A stretch of DNA of 64,000 nt. Source: Pirellulaceae bacterium (GTDB taxonomy: Bacteria; Planctomycetota; Planctomycetia; Pirellulales; Pirellulaceae). The translations under genes and the position numbers were made by a program. The notes beneath the pieces are model-generated. The model saw nothing but the letters and a program-made list of their open reading frames with translations, had not been told where the DNA came from and did not search any database. Positions 56,697-64,000 of the stretch are shown here, one piece after another (the stretch's first letter is position 1; the number at the start of each line of letters is the position of its first letter). The DNA lies in NCBI GenBank assembly GCA_022448645.1, contig JAKVBZ010000019.1:1-64000 (forward strand). The letters are read 5' to 3'.

Positions 56697-56951
56697 GACG
56701 ATCCGACGGGACACGAATTTGTTAACCTATTTGAGAGCATGTGTCCCAAGTTGGGATTCGACTTTAACGCCGAGGCGGTCGAGTATCTAATCGAGAAGCA
56801 CTACCGTGCTGTGAATCGACCATTCCGTTGCTGCCAGCCACGTGAACTCCTAATGCAGATTCGCAACTTTTGCAACTTCCAGCAAAAAAAATGTGAGATT
56901 AGGTGCGAATACTTCGATTTTGCGGTCGAGAATTATTTCACCGTGATGTGA
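56697..56951 (+). pseudogene. Likely remnant of a AAA-ATPase gene (C-terminal fragment)
   Basis: An open stretch directly after the PSP1 stop encodes about 80 residues that read as a protein C-terminus: [37 protein letters not shown] and [10 protein letters not shown]. This resembles, from memory, the C-terminus of a planctomycete AAA-family ATPase with a PRDLL-type helix and a final NYF-x-VM. No ATPase part (Walker A/B) lies upstream, because the frame there overlaps the PSP1 gene. The reading as a truncated remnant is therefore an inference. Confidence 0.45.
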
Positions 56952-56982
56952 AGCTTTGCATGCATCAATGTTAGTCACCAGG

Positions 56983-57555
56983 TTATCGCTCGACACCGAA
57001 CTGCAACGTGAGTTGAGGGTTTTCGTGCTCTCCTTCCGGGTTGAGTTCCTTGTGTAGCATGCTGGGCTGGATGTCTCGATTGTTCTGGTACTTGTCGCTG
57101 GAGTATTCCGTGATGTCTCCACAGATTTCATGGTAAAAGATTTGGCAGATCGGTACGCCCGGATAAATTCGGACCGGTTGGACCGCGAACATCTCTAGAG
57201 TCCAAAACCCGGCAAAACCGACGTCGCCAAAACCAGCTGTCACGTGGACGAACAGCCCTAGGCGGCCTACGGACGAACGTCCTTCGATCATGGGTACCAA
57301 ATTATGAGTTTCGGTGCGTTCGGCGGTACGTCCCAGATAGAGTTGGTTGGGACCTAGTACGAGTCCTTCAGGTGGGATGACCATTCGCCGTACCCGGTTA
57401 GGTTTGCGCATGTCCAGGACGACTTCTTCGTATGTTAACAATTCGTCGTGTAATGTCAGATTATAGCTATTCGGATTCAGGTTCCTTTCGTCGAACGGAT
57501 CGATCACGATATCGGTGTCCATCTTAGCACAAATCTGTTGGCCGGAAAGAATCAT
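56983..57555 (-). CDS. dcd: dCTP deaminase
   Basis: A 190-residue trimeric enzyme converting dCTP to dUTP (or, in bifunctional members, to dUMP). The motif region is EGRSSVGRLGLFVHVTAGFG followed by DVGFAGFWTLE, with the catalytic glutamate in WTLE. The loop sequence (ATAGFGD-type rather than E. coli-type HRID) resembles the bifunctional archaeal-type DCD-DUT enzymes. N-terminal ILSGQQI and NLNPNSYNLTL are typical. The short, charged C-terminus is normal. Confidence 0.93.
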   Translation of the reverse strand: MILSGQQICAKMDTDIVIDPFDERNLNPNSYNLTLHDELLTYEEVVLDMRKPNRVRRMVIPPEGLVLGPNQLYLGRTAERTETHNLVPMIEGRSSVGRLGLFVHVTAGFGDVGFAGFWTLEMFAVQPVRIYPGVPICQIFYHEICGDITEYSSDKYQNNRDIQPSMLHKELNPEGEHENPQLTLQFGVER

Positions 57556-57704
57556 GACTAGCTTGCGTCCTGTAGGTGAGTAGTTCGAGAAATAAAAACT
57601 CTACATCGAATTTAGCTGGGGTAATCCGTTCGTATGGGATTCATTATTGGAAAGGTTAGGCGGTGATGTGTTAGGTGTTCTAGTACGGTTGTGGACGATG
57701 CGAT

Positions 57705-58355
57705 TCATCCATTGAGTACTCCGACTTGGGGGCAAAATCGAAGCATGCGACAACGATCACAGGCTGGCTTCCTGGCCATGCAGACCTGCCGGCCGTGATG
57801 GATCATGCGATGCGAAAAAAGGATCCATTCTTTGCGTGGTAATTGATCCATCAGGTCCCTCTCACATTTGACAGGGTCCTTTTCTGAGGTGAGTCCTAGG
57901 CGTCGGCTGAGTCGCCCCACATGCGTGTCTACGACGACACCTGTCGATAAACCAAAGCCTGTGCCCAACACCACATTGGCTGTTTTACGCCCTACGCCAG
58001 GTAGTTTTACTAAGGCGTCCATATCCTGGGGCACTTCACCGTCGTACCGGTCTACTAATTCCCGACAACAAGCCTTGATGTTTTTAGCTTTGTTGCGGAA
58101 AAATCCAGTACTTTGGATCTCTTTTTCTAGTTGAGGAAGGCGTATGCGAGCGAGATGCGCGGCGGTAGGGTATTTGCGAAATAAGGTTTTGGTGACGATG
58201 TTCACTCGTTGGTCGGTGCACTGCGCCGAAAGGATGGTAGCGACCAAAAGCTGCGTAGGCGATTCATAGTGTAAAGCACATTCAACGTCCGGATAGTCTC
58301 GTCGCAGGGCGCGCAGGACCTTGGAGGCCTGTTTTTTTGCTTCCGAAGAAACCAT
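57705..58355 (-). CDS. nth: Endonuclease III (base-excision DNA glycosylase/AP lyase)
   Basis: A 216-residue DNA glycosylase for oxidised pyrimidines. The helix-hairpin-helix LPGVGRKTANVV carries the catalytic lysine K124, and D143 is in VVDTHVGR. A C-terminal [4Fe-4S] cluster has C192-x6-C199-x2-C202-x5-C208. The ATG at 58355 (MVSSEAKK) gives the normal length; the frame is open to 58589, but the extra 78 residues are low in conservation. It follows dcd on the same strand. Confidence 0.95.
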   Translation of the reverse strand: MVSSEAKKQASKVLRALRRDYPDVECALHYESPTQLLVATILSAQCTDQRVNIVTKTLFRKYPTAAHLARIRLPQLEKEIQSTGFFRNKAKNIKACCRELVDRYDGEVPQDMDALVKLPGVGRKTANVVLGTGFGLSTGVVVDTHVGRLSRRLGLTSEKDPVKCERDLMDQLPRKEWILFSHRMIHHGRQVCMARKPACDRCRMLRFCPQVGVLNG

Positions 58356-58731
58356 TCCGTGGGGTACCGTCTGCGTCAGAGTGTGAATTTGCGTCAGAGT
58401 CTCAATCTTGGAAGAAAACTCGTCGTCGCACAAAACGTGTGGTGTGCTCAGCATGCTGTTCTGTGTGCCGTTCATTGTCTGGCGAGACGGCCCACTGTCA
58501 AGTGACCCGATGAGGGGGCCTGTTGGCTCGGGGCTTTGGCCTGGGGGGATCTGTTGCATGAGCGACGGTGTCAACCTGGGCAGCCTCATTACCTGCCGAG
58601 GATTTCTACGTTCGAGTCACGAAATACGCCACCTTGTCCCCACGGCTCGTTCCCAATCTGTCGAAAGGTAATAGTAGCCACTCCTGGACGGGAGGGTTCC
58701 CGGCGGGCCGGGGAAGGATTAAAATCGAAGC

Positions 58732-59124
58732 ATGGAAGATGTCGACTACGATCCGCGTTACCTGCAAGGAATCCAGTATTTTAACGAGTGCGAATTCTTT
58801 GAGGCGCATGAGGTGTGGGAAGAACTCTGGGCTGAATATCAGGGGCCTTCTCGCAAGTTTTACCAAGGATTGATTCAAGCGGCAGTTTGTCTGCATCATT
58901 TCGGAAACGGCAACATCCGAGGTGCTAGAAAACTATACGACAGTTGCCGCAGTCGTTACCTGGATAGCTACCGACCATCGCATCTGGGTCTTGACTTGGA
59001 CAGATTTCTAGGAGAGTTGCAGGCATGTTGTCAGGGGATTCTCGATTCGGACGAGGAGTTTCCTGAGATTGAAATCGATCCCGAACTCATCCCGGAAATT
59101 TACTTGGCGCCACCAGCTTCCTAG
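58732..59124 (+). CDS. DUF309 domain-containing protein
   Basis: A 130-residue helical protein of the DUF309 family. The diagnostic core is FNECEFFEAHEVWEELW followed by SRKFYQGLIQAAVCLHH and GNIRGARKLYDS. Members are small, cytoplasmic and of unknown function; the E-x-H-E-x-W-E arrangement suggests a possible metal site. It is divergent from nth. Confidence 0.9.
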   Translation: MEDVDYDPRYLQGIQYFNECEFFEAHEVWEELWAEYQGPSRKFYQGLIQAAVCLHHFGNGNIRGARKLYDSCRSRYLDSYRPSHLGLDLDRFLGELQACCQGILDSDEEFPEIEIDPELIPEIYLAPPAS

Positions 59125-59236
59125 GACTGGGTTGGCAGCGTATCGACTCAATTTGCAATGTGGCAATTGAGTGAAATAACGATTTTTCTTGTCAATACAC
59201 TAAATCGCTAAAATAACCTTTGGGGATGTTTGTTCT

Positions 59237-59896
59237 ATGGCCGAGACGCTTCCACTAGAAACAGGTAGTCTTGACGGAGAATTGGACGACCTTGAAACGG
59301 ATCACGAAAGTACAGCCAAGAACCTTCCCCCGGTCGACATGGCTCGTATCGAAAAAGCCGTACGTGAAATTTTGTCCGCTGTGGGAGAAGATCCAGACCG
59401 GGAAGGGCTCTTGGAAACGCCGGCGCGTGTGGCACGAATGTACGCCGAGCTGTTCAGCGGGCTGCGAGAAGATCCGCGGCGGCATTTGAAAAAATTCTTT
59501 GGTGAGAAGTACGACGAGGTGGTGCTTGTTCGAGACATAAGTTTCAACAGCACGTGCGAACATCATCTATTGCCATTCATGGGGCGAGCGCATATCGGTT
59601 ATCTGCCCGACGGCAAGGTGGCTGGACTTAGTAAACTGGCCCGTGTGGTAGAAGTCATTTCACGCCGTCCGCAGGTTCAAGAACGTATGACGGAGCAGAT
59701 TGCCAATTTGTTGGAGCAAGAGCTGAAAGCGAAGGGAGTCGCAGTGGTTGTCGAAGCGACACATACTTGCATGACGATTCGTGGTGTTCGAAAACCAGGG
59801 TCCCTTTGTGTCACCTCGGCGATGAAGGGGCTGTTTCGCTCAAACCTGTCCACCCGCTCGGAAGTCATGCAGCTCATTTACGGTGAACGAAGGTAA
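59237..59896 (+). CDS. folE: GTP cyclohydrolase I
   Basis: A 219-residue enzyme that makes dihydroneopterin triphosphate from GTP, the first step to folate. The zinc ligands are C107, H110 and C178 ([20 protein letters not shown]); the surrounding [21 protein letters not shown] and RGVRKPGS motifs are invariant. The first 35 residues are an acidic, unconserved extension. The ATG at 59237 follows a GGGG-type site by about 7 bp. Confidence 0.96.
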   Translation: MAETLPLETGSLDGELDDLETDHESTAKNLPPVDMARIEKAVREILSAVGEDPDREGLLETPARVARMYAELFSGLREDPRRHLKKFFGEKYDEVVLVRDISFNSTCEHHLLPFMGRAHIGYLPDGKVAGLSKLARVVEVISRRPQVQERMTEQIANLLEQELKAKGVAVVVEATHTCMTIRGVRKPGSLCVTSAMKGLFRSNLSTRSEVMQLIYGERR

Positions 59897-59994
59897 GCTT
59901 CGTTGGTCGGCTGCCAAGAACGTAACTGCAATTGCTGCCTTGCGGTTCCCTAAGAAGCCTTTGGTCTACTCGTGAGTATGACGGAGTTAACTGT

Positions 59995-60756
59995 GTGGCG
60001 ATTCTGACTCAATTCCTTTTTCGACTTGCGCTGGGGTTGGCCTTGGCGATGGCCTGGACTCCGAGCTCGATGGTCACCGCAGGTTTTTTTCGTGTGCACC
60101 TTTATGTTCTACTCGGAATCCACGTTGTGACGACGTTGATTGCAGCGTCGCGGCCGGACATGGCGATGTGGCCGCCTTTGGTAGCCGCTGTTGCCAGTTA
60201 CTTGGGATCGGCTGTGTGGCTTTACGAATGGCCGCGTGCTGGCAAGTTTTGCCTGTACTTGGTGGCGCTTGCGTCGTTTTTGGGAGCCGTTCTGGCATGG
60301 CCAAGCGGCGCCGAGAAACTGACCGAAACGCTGCGGCCGCTTGTTTGGGCGGATACGCTCACGAGCGGATTAATCATGGGATTGACCACGGCTGCGATGT
60401 TACTCGGTCACTGGTATTTGAATACGCCCACCATGGAGCTTGCTCCCTTGCAGAGATTACTGGGTTTTATGTTTTTTGCATTGTTGTGTCGCGCGGCGTT
60501 CTGCGGCTGGGGGTTGGTCGAACGGGTAAATGAAGCTGCAGTGGAAATCGCGTATGGCGGTCCATGGTATTTCTATGCATTGCGTTGGCTGTTCGGCTTG
60601 TTGGGGACCTTTACGTTGACGGGGATGGCGTGGGCGACACTCAAGGTTCCTAACACGCAGAGTGCGACGGGGATCCTTTATGTGGCCGTGATCGCCGTGT
60701 TTCTGGGAGAACTGACGTCGCTTCTACTGTCGCTGGGGGCACCTTATCCCGTATGA
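59995..60756 (+). CDS. Multi-spanning membrane protein of unknown function
   Basis: About 253 residues with seven or eight hydrophobic helices and short loops (for example LFRLALGLALAMAW, AAMLLGHWYLNTP). No family is recognised. The GTG at 59995 is chosen because GGAG lies 9 bp before it; the frame reaches back to 59932 without a site. It follows folE by about 100 bp and precedes a zinc-ribbon membrane protein. Confidence 0.75.
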   Translation: MAILTQFLFRLALGLALAMAWTPSSMVTAGFFRVHLYVLLGIHVVTTLIAASRPDMAMWPPLVAAVASYLGSAVWLYEWPRAGKFCLYLVALASFLGAVLAWPSGAEKLTETLRPLVWADTLTSGLIMGLTTAAMLLGHWYLNTPTMELAPLQRLLGFMFFALLCRAAFCGWGLVERVNEAAVEIAYGGPWYFYALRWLFGLLGTFTLTGMAWATLKVPNTQSATGILYVAVIAVFLGELTSLLLSLGAPYPV

Positions 60757-60944
60757 TGAAGGGTGGTTTTGGCGGCTGAGTCATAACCTTGTGCACGACC
60801 CAACGTGTCGTAGTTCGACATGGTCGTATTGGCACTGCGATATCGGACTGCCGAAATAACAAAGAGCAAGGGCTCCATGTCCGGCTACCGATTCAGGGAC
60901 ATCCGCACAAGACATTCTGTTTAACACGACCGACCGTACTGCAC

Positions 60945-61448
60945 ATGAACATACGCTTTTCTTGTCCAGCTTGTAGTCAGACCACACGGCAGGAGCTGCA
61001 TGTAGGTGTCGATCTGGCTTGCGCGTTGTGTGAGCACCATTGCGTCGTAGATCCAGGCGCTGTGCAAGATAACCGGGTTCACCGATGTGCAGTCTGCGAC
61101 AGTACGGAACTCTTCGTGCGGAAAGATTTTCCCCAACGGGTAGGATTGACGATCGTCGCGGTGGGGCTCTTATTAAGTTGTCTTACCTGGCTCTATTATC
61201 TCGTGTGGCAGACGTATGCGATATTGTTCGCATCTGCATTGATCGACGTCCTGCTCTACGTATTGGTAGGAAATGTCTTAGCCTGTTACCGTTGCCATGC
61301 CGAATACCGCGGAACTAATGACGAGGATCATGGTGCGTTTGACCTGGAGGTCCACGAGCGTCATCGTCAGCAAGCAGCACGTCTGAAAGACCATCCCCAT
61401 GAATCAGAATCAGGAGACGATCGAAGCCGATCTGCGGGGATTGCTTGA
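60945..61448 (+). CDS. Zinc-ribbon membrane protein of unknown function
   Basis: A 167-residue protein. The N-terminus has CPACSQ and CALCEHHC pairs, then CAVCDS, forming likely zinc-ribbon sites. Two membrane helices follow (TIVAVGLLLSCLTWLYYLVW, FASALIDVLLYVLVG), and then CYRCHAEYRG. The tail is charged and overlaps the start of the next gene by 50 bp. The ATG at 60945 (MNIRFSCPACS) is preferred over 60789, which adds unrelated sequence. Confidence 0.72.
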   Translation: MNIRFSCPACSQTTRQELHVGVDLACALCEHHCVVDPGAVQDNRVHRCAVCDSTELFVRKDFPQRVGLTIVAVGLLLSCLTWLYYLVWQTYAILFASALIDVLLYVLVGNVLACYRCHAEYRGTNDEDHGAFDLEVHERHRQQAARLKDHPHESESGDDRSRSAGIA

Positions 61449-64000
61449 AGGCGAGGTGCGCTGCGACGACGTCTTTGTAGAGATGTTTTCCAGCGACGCC
61501 AGCATCTATGCGATCAAACCGTTGGGCGTCGTCCGGCCACGGCATGAGGACGACGTTTCCGCATGCGTCCAATACGCCGCGGACAATCAATTAGCGATCC
61601 ATGCGCGGGGTGCGGGGACGGGATTAGCCGGAGGATCGCTCGGTGCTGGGCTGGTACTCGACTTCTCACATTTCATGCGTCGTATCGTTGACGACCAGGA
61701 AGAAACTGTCACAGTCCAGCCGGGTGTGACGTTGGCTCAATTGAATCGGCATTTGGCAGAACGAGGAAGGCATTTCGGACCGGATCCGGCGACACATGAC
61801 GTAACGACCTTGGGTGGCATGCTGGCAGTCGACGCGAGTGGTAGCCATTGGCTGGAATACGGTTCTGTCCGGCGACATGTAGAAAGCCTCCGCGTGGTCT
61901 TAGCGGACGGTAGTCGGGCCGACTTCTCTGCGAACGGTCCTATGGAAATTTCGGTACCAGCAGACGGTACAAGTCGGAGTGCTCAACTGACTCGCGAAAT
62001 CGGGAAACTACTTGAGCGGGACAGCGCATTCATTGCCAATCACGTTCCGCAGACCCGTGTCAATAACTGTGGGTACTGCATCCATGATGTGTTCAAGGCG
62101 AACCGTGTCAATTTCCCGCGTCTGTTGGTTGGTTCTGAGGGAACGCTCGCACTCATCGTAGAAGCGACCCTCAGGTCGCAACCATTGCCCAGCTATCGCA
62201 ACGTGGCATTGCTACTATTTGACCGTTTGGAAAATGCGGCCTTGGCAGCGCTCGAGATGCCAAGTATGGGGGCCAGTGCGTGTGACTTGATGGACCGGCG
62301 ATTGTTGACCTTGGCGCGTGAGACAAACGTTCATTTTGACCTGCTTATTCCCAGTGATACTGAAGCGGTCCTACTGGTAGAGGCTGAGGGTGACGATCTA
62401 GTCCAGGTGCGAGATGTTATTGATCGGATGATCGATCGCGTGCGTCGTCGACGACGGTTGGCTTTCGGCGCTCGTGTGGCTTCGGACGCGTTCGAATTCG
62501 AGTTGTTTTGGCAATTGGCGAGACAAGTGGTGCCGTCGCTGTACCGGCTGACGGGCACCAGCAGGCCACTTCCTTTTATCGAGGATGCTGCCATACCTCC
62601 AGAGACACTGCCCGATTTTTTGGTGAATGTTCAAAACGTTTTGAAAAAGCATCACTTGACGGCATCGGTCTTTTCGCACGCCGGTCACGGACAACTTCAT
62701 GTGCGGCCATTCCTCGACCTGGCCAACAACGATCACATGCACAAACTGCATGCACTTGCCTCGGATTTTTATGAGGAAGTCTGGCAATGCGGAGGTACGA
62801 TCAGTGGCGAGCATGGTGATGGACTTAGCCGTACTCCGTTTGTGGCTCAACAGTATGGGCCACTTTACCGGACATTGCGAGAAGTGAAACGCATCTTTGA
62901 TCCTCATGGGGTCCTGAATCCGGGAAAAGTGATTGGAAATGACCCGCATTTAATGACAGCCAATTTGCGGCGCGTGCGTCAAGCTCGGTCAGAGCACGTA
63001 GCAGCGTCCGTGGATAACAGTAACGATCAGCAAAGTGCGGAAGGCGCGCAGGGGTCGCTGCAAGCGGGAAATATGTCGTTGCAACTTTCGTGGAGCGAGG
63101 CGGAGCTAGCGCACGCAGCCCGAGAATGTAACGGCTGTGGGGCTTGCCGTAGCCAAGAGCAGCAATGGCGCATGTGCCCCATGTATCGTTTTGCACCACG
63201 CGAGGAGGCTTCGCCACGCGCCAAAGCGAATCTGATGCGATCCATGTCCACCGGACGTTTGGATCCGTCAGAGATGTCTGGTGATGATTTGAAGCGAATA
63301 GCAGACTTGTGCTTTCACTGTCATCAATGTCGGTTGGAATGTCCAGCGACCGTGGACATTCCTAAGCTGATGATGGAGTGTAAAGCGCAGTACGTGGCGA
63401 CGAACGGTTTGAGGCCTTCAGATGCCTTTTTTGCTAGGCTGGAATTCTTTTCCAAATGGGGAAACCTGGTACATCCTGTGATGAACTGGGCGTTCGGAAA
63501 TCGTCAGATGAGATGGTTGCTGGAAAAGATGTGTGGTTTGGCACAGGGGAGGAAGCTTCCGAGGTTTGCCCGGCGGCCGTTCACGCGTTTGGCGTCACGA
63601 CGCCGCTTGACGCGAGCTTCGCGTGGGGCGGGCCGAAAAGTTTTATATTTTGTGGATATCTACGCGAATTGGTTCGACGTTCAGTTGGCAGAAACGTTTG
63701 TTGCTGTACTGGAACACAACGGGGTAGGTGTCTATGTGCATCCTGACCAAAGGCAGTCAGGCATGTCAATGATTTCTCTAGGCATCGTCGACAAGGCACG
63801 CAAAGTGGCAGCCGAAAATGTGGCTTTGTTGGCAGAAGCAATAAGGCAGGGGTATCACATTGTGACAACCGAGCCCTCTGCGGCTCTGTGTCTGACACAC
63901 GAATACCTGAACCTGCTCGATGACGACGACGCTCGCCTGGTTGCCGAAAACACATCAGAAGCTTGTGATTACTTATGGAAGCTGCATCAGACGTCCCAGT
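61399..64000 (+). CDS. FAD-binding oxidoreductase with 4Fe-4S and CCG domains (GlcD/YdiJ-like), C-terminus beyond window
   Basis: 867 codons are visible to the right edge. The FAD-binding domain (about 45-210) has RGAGTGLAGGSLG and GPDPAT-type motifs of D-lactate/glycolate dehydrogenases, and the FAD-oxidase C-terminal domain follows. An iron-sulfur region starts at C577 (ECNGCGACRS) with a second CxxCxxxC group (CFHCHQCRLECP), and then the start of the CCG cysteine-rich domain. Such fused proteins oxidise 2-hydroxyacids (for example D-lactate or D-2-hydroxyglutarate) and pass electrons to the membrane. The ATG at 61399 overlaps the previous gene, so the two are translationally coupled. Confidence 0.9.
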   Translation, partial: MNQNQETIEADLRGLLEGEVRCDDVFVEMFSSDASIYAIKPLGVVRPRHEDDVSACVQYAADNQLAIHARGAGTGLAGGSLGAGLVLDFSHFMRRIVDDQEETVTVQPGVTLAQLNRHLAERGRHFGPDPATHDVTTLGGMLAVDASGSHWLEYGSVRRHVESLRVVLADGSRADFSANGPMEISVPADGTSRSAQLTREIGKLLERDSAFIANHVPQTRVNNCGYCIHDVFKANRVNFPRLLVGSEGTLALIVEATLRSQPLPSYRNVALLLFDRLENAALAALEMPSMGASACDLMDRRLLTLARETNVHFDLLIPSDTEAVLLVEAEGDDLVQVRDVIDRMIDRVRRRRRLAFGARVASDAFEFELFWQLARQVVPSLYRLTGTSRPLPFIEDAAIPPETLPDFLVNVQNVLKKHHLTASVFSHAGHGQLHVRPFLDLANNDHMHKLHALASDFYEEVWQCGGTISGEHGDGLSRTPFVAQQYGPLYRTLREVKRIFDPHGVLNPGKVIGNDPHLMTANLRRVRQARSEHVAASVDNSNDQQSAEGAQGSLQAGNMSLQLSWSEAELAHAARECNGCGACRSQEQQWRMCPMYRFAPREEASPRAKANLMRSMSTGRLDPSEMSGDDLKRIADLCFHCHQCRLECPATVDIPKLMMECKAQYVATNGLRPSDAFFARLEFFSKWGNLVHPVMNWAFGNRQMRWLLEKMCGLAQGRKLPRFARRPFTRLASRRRLTRASRGAGRKVLYFVDIYANWFDVQLAETFVAVLEHNGVGVYVHPDQRQSGMSMISLGIVDKARKVAAENVALLAEAIRQGYHIVTTEPSAALCLTHEYLNLLDDDDARLVAENTSEACDYLWKLHQTSQ

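Noticed and set aside
59190..59225. Sigma-70-like promoter TTGTCA ... AATAA upstream of folE
   Set aside because: The spacing between the two boxes is off (about 14-15 bp for the best -10), so it is not called.

Overview
The window comes from a planctomycete, most likely of the order Pirellulales. The marker families are a DUF1559 prepilin-like protein, a DUF1501 protein paired with a PSCyt1/DUF1549/DUF1553 cytochrome protein, two PEP-CTERM surface proteins and a TMTC-like TPR protein. Genes lie on both strands in short operons. I see no tRNA, rRNA, CRISPR array, IS element or phage gene. No genus is assigned.

Layout. 1-7.1 kb: a truncated family-2 glycosyltransferase with a TPR-like tail (reverse), mntR (reverse), a DUF1559 protein, a small lipoprotein, and a secreted two-lobed aspartic-protease-like protein with dockerin-like repeats and a PEP-CTERM tail (reverse). 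7.1-25.5 kb: a lipid/polyketide cluster. An MMPL/RND exporter and a phosphopantetheinyl transferase read leftwards. Across a 560-bp divergent spacer, a fatty acyl-AMP ligase with its own ACP, a 2480-residue fully reducing PKS (KS-AT-DH-ER-KR-ACP-TE), a ketopantoate-reductase-like enzyme, an SDR-type dehydrogenase, an enolase-superfamily enzyme and an alpha/beta hydrolase read rightwards. The simplest reading is: a fatty acid is activated and loaded, extended by malonyl units, released by the TE, tailored and exported.

25.7-28.1 kb: a Usp-like protein overlapping an SLC13/NhaD-type permease. 28.6-33.5 kb: DUF1501 and planctomycete cytochrome proteins and a phytanoyl-CoA dioxygenase family protein, all reverse. 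33.9-41.8 kb: a TMTC-like TPR membrane protein, a metzincin-like PEP-CTERM protease, mutS and a DUF4912 protein.

42.5-51.8 kb: a complete F1Fo ATP synthase operon (two small I/Z-type membrane proteins, then B-E-F-H-A-G-D-C), followed closely by a ZIP metal transporter. The a, c and b subunits all carry N-terminal additions. 53.4-64 kb: housekeeping and orphan genes: an Ldh/MDH-family oxidoreductase, bioB, a PSP1-domain protein, an apparent AAA-ATPase remnant, dcd, nth, DUF309, folE, two membrane proteins and an FAD/FeS oxidoreductase that runs off the right edge.

Non-coding structure: perfect or near-perfect hairpins without strong T-tracts lie in three convergent intergenic regions. A 15-pair hairpin precedes the FAAL-PKS operon. 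A 24-bp motif (22/24 identical) occurs upstream of both the Usp-like gene and the TMTC-like gene.
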